Positions 44,944-56,472 of a stretch of 64,000 nt of DNA are shown here, piece by piece. This DNA comes from Lantana camara. Taxonomy: Eukaryota > Streptophyta > Magnoliopsida > Lamiales > Verbenaceae. The stretch covers positions 20,543,001 to 20,607,000 of the forward strand of contig CM074856.1 of assembly GCA_037501455.1 (NCBI GenBank), in the 5' to 3' direction. Made by a program: the position numbers and the translations under genes. Under the pieces are notes generated by a model. It was not told where the DNA came from and did not search any database. It worked only from the letters and a program-made list of their open reading frames with translations. The stretch's first letter is position 1, and every line of letters starts with the position of its first letter.

Positions 44944-47900
44944 TGTAACAGCCCGAAACAAGGGCAAGTTGGAAATTACGAAAATACCCCTATAGCTCAA
45001 AAATATTCCTACATTTCCCGGAAATACTTTCATTACCCAATATTTTAATCAAAAGAATCCTCACATTACTTCGAGGATCGTGATACTCTCCGTAAACCAT
45101 AATTCCCATCCTAGCTCCCGTAGTATCAAAAACCGGCAAAAACCCTAGCTTATGATTCGATCATCAATAAATCCCTACTCATCTACTTTTTGATATTCAA
45201 AATTATAACCAAAACGACCCTTAAATTATTTTATGAATTTTCATGCATTTACTAAAAACTCGATTTCACCATAGCATATTTTATAAATATTTTCCTTTTC
45301 AAAAATCATAATTTTATTTTGAACAAATTAGCTTTTATTCAATAGTCGAAATTATACTTGAAACGATCCTTGAATTTTCCTCTACATTACAATGATTTTT
45401 CCAAACTCTAAACTTTATCATAGCTTCGTTTATATAATTTTCTTATGATTTTCATCATCTTTAATGTTCATAATTCATAAATAAAAACTCTAAATATTCC
45501 ACATTTGTAATCAAAACAAAGCTCATTTTTCACTCATTCTTTCATTAATTCACTACTTCAATCTTTTACCTCTCGACTCTTGAATAAATTTTATATTATT
45601 TTACATTTATTTTTATTCCAAATGACATCATCCATGACCTCATGCTCTTCTAGAAGGATTAAACAAATGAGCATAATTTCTCCACATTTCTTAGTTAATT
45701 ACCAAGCATTTGTTCATAATGTAATTTAACCACATCTCCAATTTAATTACCAAGCATTTGTTGAAACATTAGGCAACCACATCTCCCATAAACTCTCATT
45801 TATTGCTTAGAGATCCCTCATGACTACCTATAAATACCCCCCTTAAGCCTCATTTATACCTCACAAATCAACACACAAAATCACTCCCTCTCTCCCAATT
45901 CTCACGCCATTCCCTCTCCTTCTCTCTAAGGTATGTTTTTCTTTTATTATTTCATGCTTTATATAATGTTCTTAGTATAAAAATAATAGTAGCATGCCTA
46001 GGATTAATTAAATTATGCTTTAGGAATTTATTTTATGAAATATATGCATAAATTGTTAGTTTAAATACAATGTGTGTACATTATGGAATTTTATTTAATT
46101 AAATGCATGAATTATGATATGATATAATTTGAATATGTATTTAAATGCTTATGATGTTGTTTGATTAAATTCATGCCAAGAATAATTTATTTAGAATTAT
46201 TTTTCATAGAAAGTTCATATATTTTGCTATATTATGCCTTAATCTTATGTTATGAATATGAATGTGATAGAACATGTTACACACCCTCTTTGAATATTCA
46301 AATGAGTTCAAGAACATGTTCATAATGTTCTTGGATGTGTGTGTGTGCATGTGTGTGCCGTGAGTTATGTGTGTGTGTGTGTGAAGTTGATTTTGTGTTA
46401 TAAAGTGTTTAATTCATATGAAATTGAATAGTAAATGTTTTCAATAGTAACTTTGACTTTTGGTCAACATTTATCATGATAATTTCGAAAATATTATTAA
46501 AATAATTATAAAATTAGTTTTGGAATTTTTAAATAAAGATTTTATCCGAATTTTCCAAAAATCGGTAAATTATGAATTATTTTCAAAATATAACCTACAT
46601 TGTCAAATTAAATTCTAAGTTCCATTTCTAATTTATAATTAAGATTATAATATGATTAATAAATATTTAAGTGGTTAAAGAATTCATGAAACCTGATTAA
46701 TTACTTAATTTCCCTTAAACGGTTAAAATTAGAGTCTACCGGGAATTCTTTAACATGACATAATTTATGTGTTTACTTGATGTAATCCTTTTATGCATGA
46801 ACATTATGTGTTTTATGTGCTTATTTGATTAACATTAAGAACCTAGTTCTAAGCCTATAGTAGTTAATACTTTCAGGCACATTGGAACCCACATTACAAT
46901 GTCTGTCTACCGGTATAGGTGAGGGTTAAAATGTTTTCAACTGGAATCATGCCTATACATACGTATCTATATAAAAACTATTTTCAAGCCTACCCATCAT
47001 ATTGATTTACTGCCATATATATACATATATTACTTTACTACACTATCCCTTTTAAGGAAAAAATACTTTCTTGCCGGAATCAACGTTTTTCTAGAACATT
47101 ATATATTTCAAGTCCATTTTATCAAAACATTGATTCCGGGTTATGCAAGCAAAATATTGTTCTCGATTCCTGTTATGGGCCCCGGCTGTATCCGTAGCGA
47201 GCAATTACCCGGAAGGTATCGGGCCGAGGGTATTGTTGGTGCTGCGGACTGCCACCACCTCTTGGTAGTGGTTTAACTGGAGGTTAGTTACTCCACGCCA
47301 AGGGATGAGGGAGAGATAGCTGCCTCCCGAATCTAGTTCGTGGTCTTTAGGGTTTGATTCCCTATTGACATCAAGGAGTAGCGGAGTTAATATTCTTGAT
47401 TTTATTGAAGTATCGGAGCCTGATCAGCCCGATACTATTTTACCAATTATTCAAGGAGTTATGGATGGAAAGGCCTAGCTTGCGGGCATTAATGTTCTTG
47501 TTACAAACGGTTCATATTTCTACAATTATTCCAAACTACCCCTATCCCTGTTTTACAATTATTATGAACCGTTTCCTATTTGCTATATCCTATTGTTAAT
47601 ATTGTAGATCAAGATCTTCTTGATCATATAAATATATATATATACATATATCTATAAACCCTTATACCCCCTTCACTTAGTCACTTTGACTAACCCTCTC
47701 ACCTATTTTTAAAATGCATGATTTCAGGAATCACTGAACGACAACTAGAGGTATCTTGAAGCACTACAACCGTAGGTGGGATCCGATCCTAAGAGTACAT
47801 TGTCTTGAGCCTACTCTCTGTAGAAACAAACCATCTCATACTTTGTCCTTGCATGTCAACCTGTTGTACTCTTCTGCGAACTACTTTGATCAATAATGAT

Positions 47901-48093
47901 AATCCTTACTCATTATACGTTATCCTCCCCGTTCATTGGTAAAGTTGAATCTCTTTATCTTCCACTGCACTGTGTCATGTACTCCATTCATATATTATCC
48001 TGACCGTTCGCCGTAGTATTTCCTGAATGTTGGGTCTAACCTCCACTCAGGGAGTATTGCGGTGCGGGGTTGTAGTGCTGGGGAGGCGCTACA
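44944..48093. mobile_element. Solo LTR, 3150 bp, chromovirus-like
   Basis: Flanked by CTCCC at 44939-44943 and 48094-48098. It starts TGTAACAGCCCG and ends GGCGCTACA, as Tekay/Del-type LTRs do. There is no internal primer-binding site, no second LTR and no coding sequence. Internal marks are a TG-rich run near 46340-46380, a TATAAATACCCC motif at about 45830, and a CACCACCTCTTGGTAGTGG hairpin near 47255. The strand of the lost element is not certain; the TATAAATA followed by a pyrimidine-rich start suggests plus. Confidence 0.82.
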
Positions 48094-48098
48094 CTCCC

Positions 48099-49361
48099 CC
48101 TGAGGATCCTCCGACGATCATGTCAATTTGACCAAGGTATGGTCGATTGTGTGGGTCACGCTCCGTTGGAGGCTTGGCTTGGCGTTGTCTTTGCGGCGAC
48201 CTGTCATGATGGTCCCGATTTCGAACATTGTCGTCTATCTTCTTGAAAAACTAGAGAAGATGACCTCCCTTGATCAGTCGCTCGATTTCATCGCGTAGCG
48301 CATTGCATTCGAAGGTGTTATGTCCCTTTTATTGATGGAAATTGCAGAACTTGTTACTTTCTCGAGTCTTGGGAGTTTCCCTCATCGGTTTGGGCTTCTT
48401 GAGAAGTGCAGGATCGATGACATTGTAAATCTCGTCGATCGGCCACATCAGTTGCGTGAAATATTTTCTAGGAGTAGATCTAACTGGTGCCTCATTCTTG
48501 GGACGGATAACTTGTTTGGTCGGACGACTGGTTTCTGTCTTTCGACCGTGTGTCAGACTCCGCTGGGAAATCTCCAATTCTTCGAGCTACATCCAGTCGC
48601 AGGTCGCTGCTTGGATGTCGGCCAAGTTTCGAGGTTTCTGTAAGAAGATATATCGGGCACATTCATTGCTAATCAGGGCCTTGTGGATAATCGGCTTCAG
48701 TAGATCGATGCTCTGTTCCTCCGTTTTGACCACTACTTGCGAAAAACGGGTGAAGAAATCTCTAAGGGATTTCTTAGGACCTTGTCTGATGGTGTATAGG
48801 TAGGTCAGTAGGAGCTTATCACCCTTCATGGTGGATAATTGGGCGGTGAACCGCTAGACCAGGGCCTTATACGTGGGTATGGATCGAAGAGGAAGTCTCG
48901 AAAACCATTCCAGCACAGGACCATCGAGGGTGGGGACAAAGATCTTGGCCCAGATGTTTGGGGAGTGGCCGAACATGCTGAGCTGCATCTCGAGCCGCGA
49001 CACGTGTTTTTCTGGGTCGGTCAATCCATTATATGTGGGTAGGCTGGTCGGGATCTTCTCGTCGATGGTTATTTCGATGATCACATCGCAAAAAGGGGAT
49101 TGAGCCTCCCTATCATTGCGTGTCTCCACGATCGCGCTAAATGTTCGGTCGACGGGGTATGTCGGGGTGATCTGGATCGATCGTGTCTGGGAGAGAGAGA
49201 TCGGCTGGGAGAGCGGCTATAGGATCCATGGCTCTCTCCGTGATGTCGGCTGTCCTATCGATTGAGGCGCGGTGGGATTTGGTTCCTGAGGTCATCCGAC
49301 CTTACAATGTGTCCCCTGTTGGATCTCCGGATCTGATTTGGTCGACCATGGGGTCCAAGTC
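48099..49361 (-). pseudogene. TE2 gag, middle and C-terminal part
   Basis: Frames on the minus strand include the retrotransposon gag core: PTSLPTYNGLTDPEKHVSRL, AKIFVPTLDGPVLEWFSRLP, then SLRDFFTRFSQVV and ISNECARYIFLQKPRNLADI. This is the capsid-like region that packages the RNA. A C-x-x-H fragment (NKFCNFHQ, then GHNTFECNALRDEIERLI) is the degenerate nucleocapsid zinc-binding site. Stops split it at about 48329, 48587 and 48854. The N-terminal part lies beyond TE4, at 59620-60232. Confidence 0.88.
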
Positions 49362-52300
49362 TGTGACGCCCCGCTTCTCGGTCAAGGTAAAGTTGGTACG
49401 AGAGTGCACGATTTACCTTTCTTTGCATGAATTATGTGAATAATATGCCTTAATTGACCGTTATGCTTGAACTTATGTGGAACATATGATTTGTATGAAA
49501 TACGTGACTAATTGATGTGTTAATTATGTGCTCATATTATTCTTATTGTGCTTTGATAACATGTTTTATAGTTTGACGAAACAATGTGCTTATATGGACA
49601 TTAAAGCATAATTTAGGGACTATAAGGTAAATTTATTTTCCAAGCCTGAAACTGGATAGAACTTAATGAAATTGAGTAGATAATTCGATTACGAGTTCGT
49701 GGGTTTTTGAATCGCTCGATTTGGAGTTCGGACGAAGAAGTTATGGCCATTCTACGAAAAGTCAACCTTTTAAGCCTTTAAATGTTGACCTGCGACCCAA
49801 TTTCAATTCTGACCCAATTTGAGCCCCAATTTCACCTAAATCCGACCCGTATGACCCGCTCCATGACCCTATATGGCTGACCCAATTTACAAAATCAGAT
49901 TTAACACACCAAAACCCATTCTTATGTTATTTCAAGATTGAAACACACTCTCTCCCTCACTTTTCTCAAGAGACCATCCATATTCTCTCAAGAACTTCAT
50001 GCCATCTTCAAGAGCCAAGAGTGGAGACTAAATTTGGAGATTCAAGACTAAAGAACAAGATTCCCTCTTCCATTTTCAGCTCTTAAGGTAAGAAATGCTT
50101 GAATGCTTATGTGGGTCTTCTTCTTTGAACTTGAAGCTTGAGCTTGAAATCTAGGGTTTTTGGTTAGATGGATTAAATCCGAATTTTATGATGGAAATAT
50201 GTTTCTTATGATGTTGGGAGTGATTTGATGTAAAAATTTCTCATTTTCATGCTTGTTTGAAGAAACCACCATTGTTGACCTTTGAAGCTTTTATGAAGAA
50301 TTCTTGCATGTTCATGTTCTAGCTTGTTTCAGCTTGATTTGATGATGGATTCTTGTTCCTTATGTGTTTTTATGGAGAATGTGATAGATTTCCTACAATT
50401 TCTTGCAATGATTGTTGATTTCACCATTGTTATGCTTGAAGCTTTCTTGAAACTTGTAGAAGATGAAGTTCTTGCATGAATTGTTAGATTTCTTGATGTT
50501 TAAATGTTCCTAAATGCTTTATTATGTAACTTGATGGTTTATGATGCTTATTTGTGGTTTTGGAAGCTTAATTTCATGTTTTGCGGTGTTTAGAACTCAT
50601 TCCCGTCGAATTCGGAGTGGCTGTCACGTTTTTTTTAAATTCTGGGCAGAATCCGCTAGGGTGGATTTTTGCTGTGTAAAAATCCATGGGGGTGGATTTG
50701 AGGTAATAGCTCTGGACCAAATCCGCGAGGGTGGATTTTTTTGTGAAGGAAAATCCATGGGGGTGGATTTTTCCCAGCCTTGTTTTCTTGATTCGTTTCA
50801 CTTGTTTTGCTTCTCGTTTGTTCCTTACTTATTTATATTATGTCTCTAATGTATTGTGACCTCGTTATATGTTGTGACATCTCATGTATACCTTATATTA
50901 TGATCTTTATACCTCAATCATGCTTTTGTTTAATTAAATTGTGTTAAGTATGATTCATATGTCACTTATTACTTATGACTTGGGAAATTGATATATGACT
51001 TATATGATGCAATATGATCATAATTGCCAATCTATACCATCGTTGAACATTCCTTGCACACCATTAACATATTTGCATTCATGTCCAAGCCGTGCGTCGT
51101 CTTGTTGGGTTTCGAGTCGAGTCTTACCTTTGTTGGTACGTTGTCTTGTTAGGTGGTGAGTCTCCGGACGTGTAACCTTCCTTGTCCGTGCTTGATCTTC
51201 GAGGTTCTTGGTAAAGGTGAGGAGTTATAATATCAAAACGATTTCAAAACTGTGGACACCTATGACCTCTCATATTTATTGGTTTTAAACTCCCGTTTTC
51301 GAAATGTATATGTAGGCATTATAAGCCAAGTTTTGTGAGCTTTGCTCGTATTATGGATATTTACTTATGGAAAACGGTTTACAAGTAAAACTTGAGTTTT
51401 GGTATATGGGATAGATACCCAAAATGGTTTCGGAACTTTCATTTGAGTATTATGTACGTGTGAGTTGTGTAGCGAGCCTTTGTTATACCTTGCAAGGACG
51501 CTTGCTTGGTCGGTTCTTTTGATAGCGCTCGGGGTGGAGTAAGCGGTGATGCCGGGAACGCAAGGGCGGACGGCTGATCCCTTATGAAGTACCCACTTTT
51601 GGACAAGTTTGCTAAGACTCCGAGGAGGATTCGGGGTTAAGGTAGGCTTGGGGGAAGGTCGGTTTCATGGACCCACTTCTCCATGGTTCTTTTGCGATGA
51701 TCGGGGGGTGCACACCCTCGACATCAACGGTGTTAAGGATGGATTGGTTTGATTTCACTTGGTTTGGGAAGTAAGGATGGAGTGCTCGTACTCGCCGAGC
51801 CGGTGCTTTGGTTTATGATCCGTATTTTTATAAAATCTGCATTGTTTTCTAAAAACGTTAACGGATCATGAACACCTTTGATTTGAGCATGCATTGAACC
51901 TTTTTATGTTAATTATATTATGTATACTTCTCCTCACCGGTTCCGTTTGAACTGATCTCCTTTACCTTTCGTGTCCGCAGGTTGCTTTTGGAGTCATGCT
52001 AGGCGGGAGTCTTTCTTGAGAGTCTTGTCTAGTTGTCTAGTTATGTTTGTTGCTTTTATTTTTGGTTTTGTCACCTTGGAGTTGTTTTGGATTTAGCATG
52101 TACGTTATCGGATTTATTATCTTGTTAGTTGGACCGTGGCGGTCTCTAGGATGATTTACATTTTCGTATTTTGAGCATTTCATGCTGGACCGTGTTGGTC
52201 ACTTAATTGATGATTTAATCTTTCGCATTTGTTTTCATTTGACTTGAGAAGGTCTGAAGTGGGTATATTGAATTTGAACTCTTATGCATGTGTGTTTTAA

Positions 52301-52477
52301 GCTTCCGCGTATTTGTGTTTGTTTTAATTCTCTTGGTGTGAGTCTAGTACCGCCTAGCTAGGATGTCCGTTTGTCACCGCTTGCTTCGATCTTGGCGGGT
52401 ATATGGATAGCAATTCTATATACAAGCTAGGCCCGTAGCGCGGGATAGGCGTGGGATGCCCTTGTTGGGGCGTTACA
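49362..52477 (+). repeat. TE4 5' LTR, 3116 bp
   Basis: Contains a run of four imperfect palindromes at 50649-50772, alternating AATCCGC-(T/G)AGGGTGGATT and AATCCATGGGGGTGGATT. It also has a long A/T-rich centre. The 102-residue frame over the palindromes is a by-product of the repeat. Confidence 0.92.
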
Positions 52478-52489
52478 CCCCTATTTGGT

Positions 52490-52502
52490 TGGCATCAGAG
52501 CC
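52490..52502 (+). other. TE4 primer-binding site, one base off
   Basis: TGGCATCAGAGCC starts 12 bases after the LTR. It differs by one base (C for T) from the initiator methionine tRNA complement TGGTATCAGAGCC. Confidence 0.7.
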
Positions 52503-52893
52503 GAAGGTTCAAAACTGGGCTCTTGAGTCGTCTTGAGTCGTCTAGGTCGTACGGCAATAGGAATAACTTGCTTATGTGCTTTAAATTGATTCATTTTGCA
52601 TATGCTACATTGTTGATTAACATAATTGTTTTTGCATTACATGTACATCTTGATTGAATATGTTGACCCTTTTGTTAACTACTTGCCTATATCACTTAAC
52701 TTGTAACTACTTTGTTGTACTTAAATTAACTTCGTGCTCATGTATTGGTTTGTTTTCATATATGAACGTCCTCATGATACGTATATCTTGTTAACTATTG
52801 CTTCTAAATTATGCAATTGCATTGCTTACTTGACAATATGTGACATGAGCATATGACTAATCGACATGCATACATGATAAGATTGCGTGTAGG

Positions 52894-54320
52894 ATGCCTC
52901 CTCGTAGAAGTGATCGCTCTTCGACACGCCAAAATGAGCAAGACCCTCCGGTAGAAAATCAAATTGCACCACCAATGCCGCCTCTGATTGTCAATGAATT
53001 GCTCACTATTATGATTCAGATTTTGCAACTCCTACAAGCACCGCAAACCTTATTGGCACCTCCGGCGTTGATACCTATGCCCACCGTCAAGGAACAAGGG
53101 TTTCGAACTAAGGGAGTAGTTTCCGGATTGGGGTCTGAGAGATCACCATCCTTGATGGCACCTTCGACTTCTCGAGTACCACATAAGGGGTTAGGAGATA
53201 GAAAGGCTAAAAATCTTGCATCCGGATCAGCGACCCCTTTGGCTATTAAGGGCCGAAACTCGTACAAGCATTATGGAGAGCCAATCACTTCGGGGATAAC
53301 TATCGGAAAGGACACGGGAAGTGTTTTATATGTTGTGGCAACCCAAAATGTAAAGCTAAGGATTGCGATCAGAGGAGAGGCCACCATATGGATGAGAAGG
53401 GTAAGGCTAAGATTTTTACATCTCAAGTACAGGCCCCTCAAGCTATTAAGGGCCATAACCCGTGTGAGCATTGTGGTCGTGCTACACACCTTGGGGAGAA
53501 TTGTTGGTGGAAACAAGGTAGATGTTTCAACTGTGGTAGCACGAAACATTTGGCAAGGAATTGTGATAGACAGAGAACTAGAGGTTTGTATGAGCATCGA
53601 GGTGACATTGGCCATAAGGGAGACGAATGTTGGGGAGAGATTGGGAAATGCTTTACTAGTTGGGATCCAGCACTTTGGGTGAGGGATTGTAATCAGAGGA
53701 TGGACCGACAGAATTTGGAAGGGCTTCGTGGGAAGTTAGCAAAGACCTTGACTCAGGAAGAAACCAACGATTGGGCCACCGCTACCGAGCTAGCTATGGA
53801 AGCGGAAGCGGAGGAACAAAAACTTGGAACTAAGAAGAATGTTGCTAATCCTTGTTTCAGTTCGGGTCTTAAGAGAGTTGTCCCTAGTTCTTTCTCTCAA
53901 CCTCCACCGCGGAAAAAGGGCCATGTGATGGTTAAGAAAGGGAAAGGAAAGGAGCTCCTATCAACTGCACAAGGGCGTAAACCTTGTGATCATTGTGGTA
54001 GCATCACTCATCGTGAAGGAAATTGTTGGAAGAAGCTTGGTAAATGTTTCAATTGTGGGAGTACCGGACACATAGCAAGGAATTGTACCGAACCTAAGAC
54101 TAAGGGACCAGGTGATGAGATAAGGCCCGTGGCACATGCACGTGCCTATGCGTTGAATGGCGGGCAAGAGGATGATGAGCATGATTTCATTACTACGGTG
54201 AAAGGTACGGACTGCATTCACGGCATTGCACTCATACATTTTGATTTGGATATTATTGTTACCCGATTGTTACACTTGTGCCGTTATATGCTAGAATGTG
54301 ATTATTTGATATGCATGTGA
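52894..54320 (+). pseudogene. TE4 gag remnant with multiplied zinc knuckles
   Basis: It starts MPPRRSDRSSTRQNEQDPP, as many Del/Tekay gag proteins do. The capsid core is missing and the frame shifts near 53290 into the next frame (from about 53388). Four successive modules can be read. The first is degenerate (KHYGEP... to about 53390). The second has two intact CX2CX4HX4C knuckles, CEHCGRATHLGENC and CFNCGSTKHLARNC. The third is degenerate (YEHRGDIGHKGDEC, then VRDC). The fourth again has two intact knuckles, CDHCGSITHREGNC and CFNCGSTGHIARNC. Zinc knuckles bind the packaged RNA. A chromovirus gag normally has one or two knuckles, so the module seems to have been duplicated. The tail GGQEDDEHDFIT ends before protease. 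Confidence 0.8.
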
Positions 54321-55990
54321 CTTGCGTTGCTAATTGCTTTAAGTGCCAATGTGAATACGCCTCTCTTATGCTATGTCGGTAATGATTGACATTAAATGTT
54401 ACGTTTGTATTTAGCTTGTCTCCTACTTGTGCAAATTGCATAAATGCTTTCCTTGATCAGTTGTGCTACCATGTGATAACTCTAGTAACCCTTGCATTAA
54501 TGCAACCTTGAGATTTATGAGCTATGTTGAATGGATGTAAAGCATGAATAAGTACTTGTGAGACCATGTCGTTTACTTGTTTTCGGGATGCATGATTATT
54601 GTTGAAATTATGTCGAATTTTTTTTTATGGGGAACTTTCATGTAATTGAAGAATCATGCTTAATTAGTTAACAAATGGATGGTTTATGTCAAGTTGCTAG
54701 GAACCTTAAAGGATGTTTTGTATTAATTCCAAACTTATGTGAATCGCCTAGGGGGATCTAATTGTAATATCTCTAAACCTTGAATGTGTGTAAAAATTTG
54801 AGTTTATGCACCGATGCATGTTACGAATTCGTAAGGCATGATTAAATGAATTGAGAATTTACCGCTTACCTTAAAAACATGACTTTATGTGATTAAATTA
54901 TGTTATTCATTTGAGCATGATAATATGGGATGACGATGCATACACTCATTTACGATTTCGAATATGAGACTTGAACTGATCATTAGAGGGTGATATAAGG
55001 AATCGAGAATATGTTGTTTACCTTGGAAGTATGACCTTATGCGAATAAATGTATGTCTTATATGGATTGAGCATGACGTACGTATATTTGAGCGCTGCAT
55101 AGACTTATACATGATTAAGATTTTGACATCTTGATTAGTACTACTTGAATCAATCGTTAAAGTACGACTTGTAATTGGTATGTTTAGATACTTACAACTT
55201 CATGTACGTTAAATGCTCAATTGACTTTATCTATGCATGTTAATACAAGACTCGATCTTGGAAATTGAATCAAATGACCTTTCTATGCATGCTACTACTA
55301 GGTACGAAGTTAGTAACCGAATCGCATGATCTTGGATACTTTGGTGAACTTGTATGATGTAAGTATGAGTTAATTCTTGTGACTTTTGTAACCTTGGATG
55401 TTGTACATGCTCGATTTTGTGCACTTTGTTACGGTGAGCTAGGAGGGACGCCTTTGATGCAACGAAGCCTTTACCTCACCGATGGAGAACGACTCAACCG
55501 TACAGCTGTCCCTTGTCATGTGTCTTGTTTGTGCTTTTCATGTTTTGGATCCGAGTAGTTGTTCGTGTGCTTTTGTGCTCGGGTGTTGTAGGGTTCTCCC
55601 TCTTTTGTGTTCGGGGGATGTTGGGTCCCCTCGGTTTTAGTCATTTGGGAATGTTACATCCTCCCGAATTTAGGAGTTTGTGAGATGTTAACTCTTTCAA
55701 ACTTAGATGTTTGAGGGATGCGGGATTCCTTCGAACTTAGGATGAGAGACGGGGTTCTCTCGTTGCTTGTTGAGAGACAGGGTTCTCTCATTGCTTGTTG
55801 AGGGACGGGGTTCTCTCGTTGCTTGTTGAGAGACGGGGTTCTCTCGTTGCTTGTTGAGAGACGGGGTTCTCTTGTTGTGTGTCTCGTCCCGTTGGCTAGC
55901 GCGCTCAGATGACTCCGTTCAGAAGGGATCTTTTGAAGAGGTTAAGCGAGATCAAGATGGACCGAAGGTGTATACAGCAACTAAGATCTT
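54321..55990 (+). other. TE4 interior where pol is missing
   Basis: About 1.7 kb of AT-rich DNA without RT, RNase H or protease motifs. Two imperfect copies of a roughly 90-base stretch lie at 54850-54945 and 54997-55085 (shared TACCTT, ATGAC(C/T)TTATG, TTGAGCATGA). A 28-bp tandem repeat is at 55744-55883. Confidence 0.65.
55744..55883. repeat. 28-bp tandem repeat, five copies, each with a palindrome
   Basis: Unit starts are at 55744, 55772, 55800, 55828 and 55856. Each begins GAGAGACGGGGTTCTCTC, whose ends can pair, followed by GTTGCTTGTT. Copies differ at a few positions (ACAGGG, GAGGGAC). Confidence 0.92.
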
Positions 55991-56472
55991 TCGCATCGAC
56001 AAAGTGTGATGTTTAAACCACATGTGGGAGTGGTATAAGACCGGCAACGGAGTTATGCCAAGCAAAGGAGGAAAGACTTTGAATTCGAAGATGGTGACCG
56101 AGTCTTCCTAGAGGCGACAAGAAGGAGTTTCCCCCCAAAACAGTGCGAGCAGTAACCTAAACTCGTGATCTAGCGAGCCGCCTGGAACTGTGGAACAGAT
56201 CGAGAAAGTATTTTCGAAATGAGATGGAGACTATTTCAATGAAAGAGATACACTTGGATCAAGACTTGACACTTGTACCACAACCGGGCAAGATTTCAGA
56301 TGGAATACCCAGGGATTATGGGTTCTGCTAAACTCCTTTGGATGAGGTTCTACGAAGAGATCTCAAGTCCGAAGAAGCATTTTGGGAGACGAAAGAGAAG
56401 ATACGCAGTTTTCACCCAGAGTTATTTCCAGATGGTAAATCTGGGGACCAGATTTCTTTAAGGAGGGGAGGT
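55991..56472 (+). pseudogene. TE4 integrase end and chromodomain remnant
   Basis: In shifting frames the stretch gives RKDFEFEDGDRVFL (end of integrase, GDxVFL motif) near 56070-56115. Near 56338-56430 it gives EEAFWETKEKIRSFHPELFP, the C-terminal helix of a chromodomain of the EEATWE...RYPxLF kind. A chromodomain steers chromovirus integration to particular chromatin. Too little is left to function. Confidence 0.7.

Noticed and set aside
50541..50849. 102-residue plus-strand frame, partly repeated at 57774-57962
   Set aside because: It covers the palindrome cluster in the TE4 LTR. The shorter version in the other LTR shows it is not conserved as a protein.
55744..55883. CRISPR-like array of 28-bp repeats
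   Set aside because: The repeats are contiguous without spacers and lie in a plant retrotransposon.
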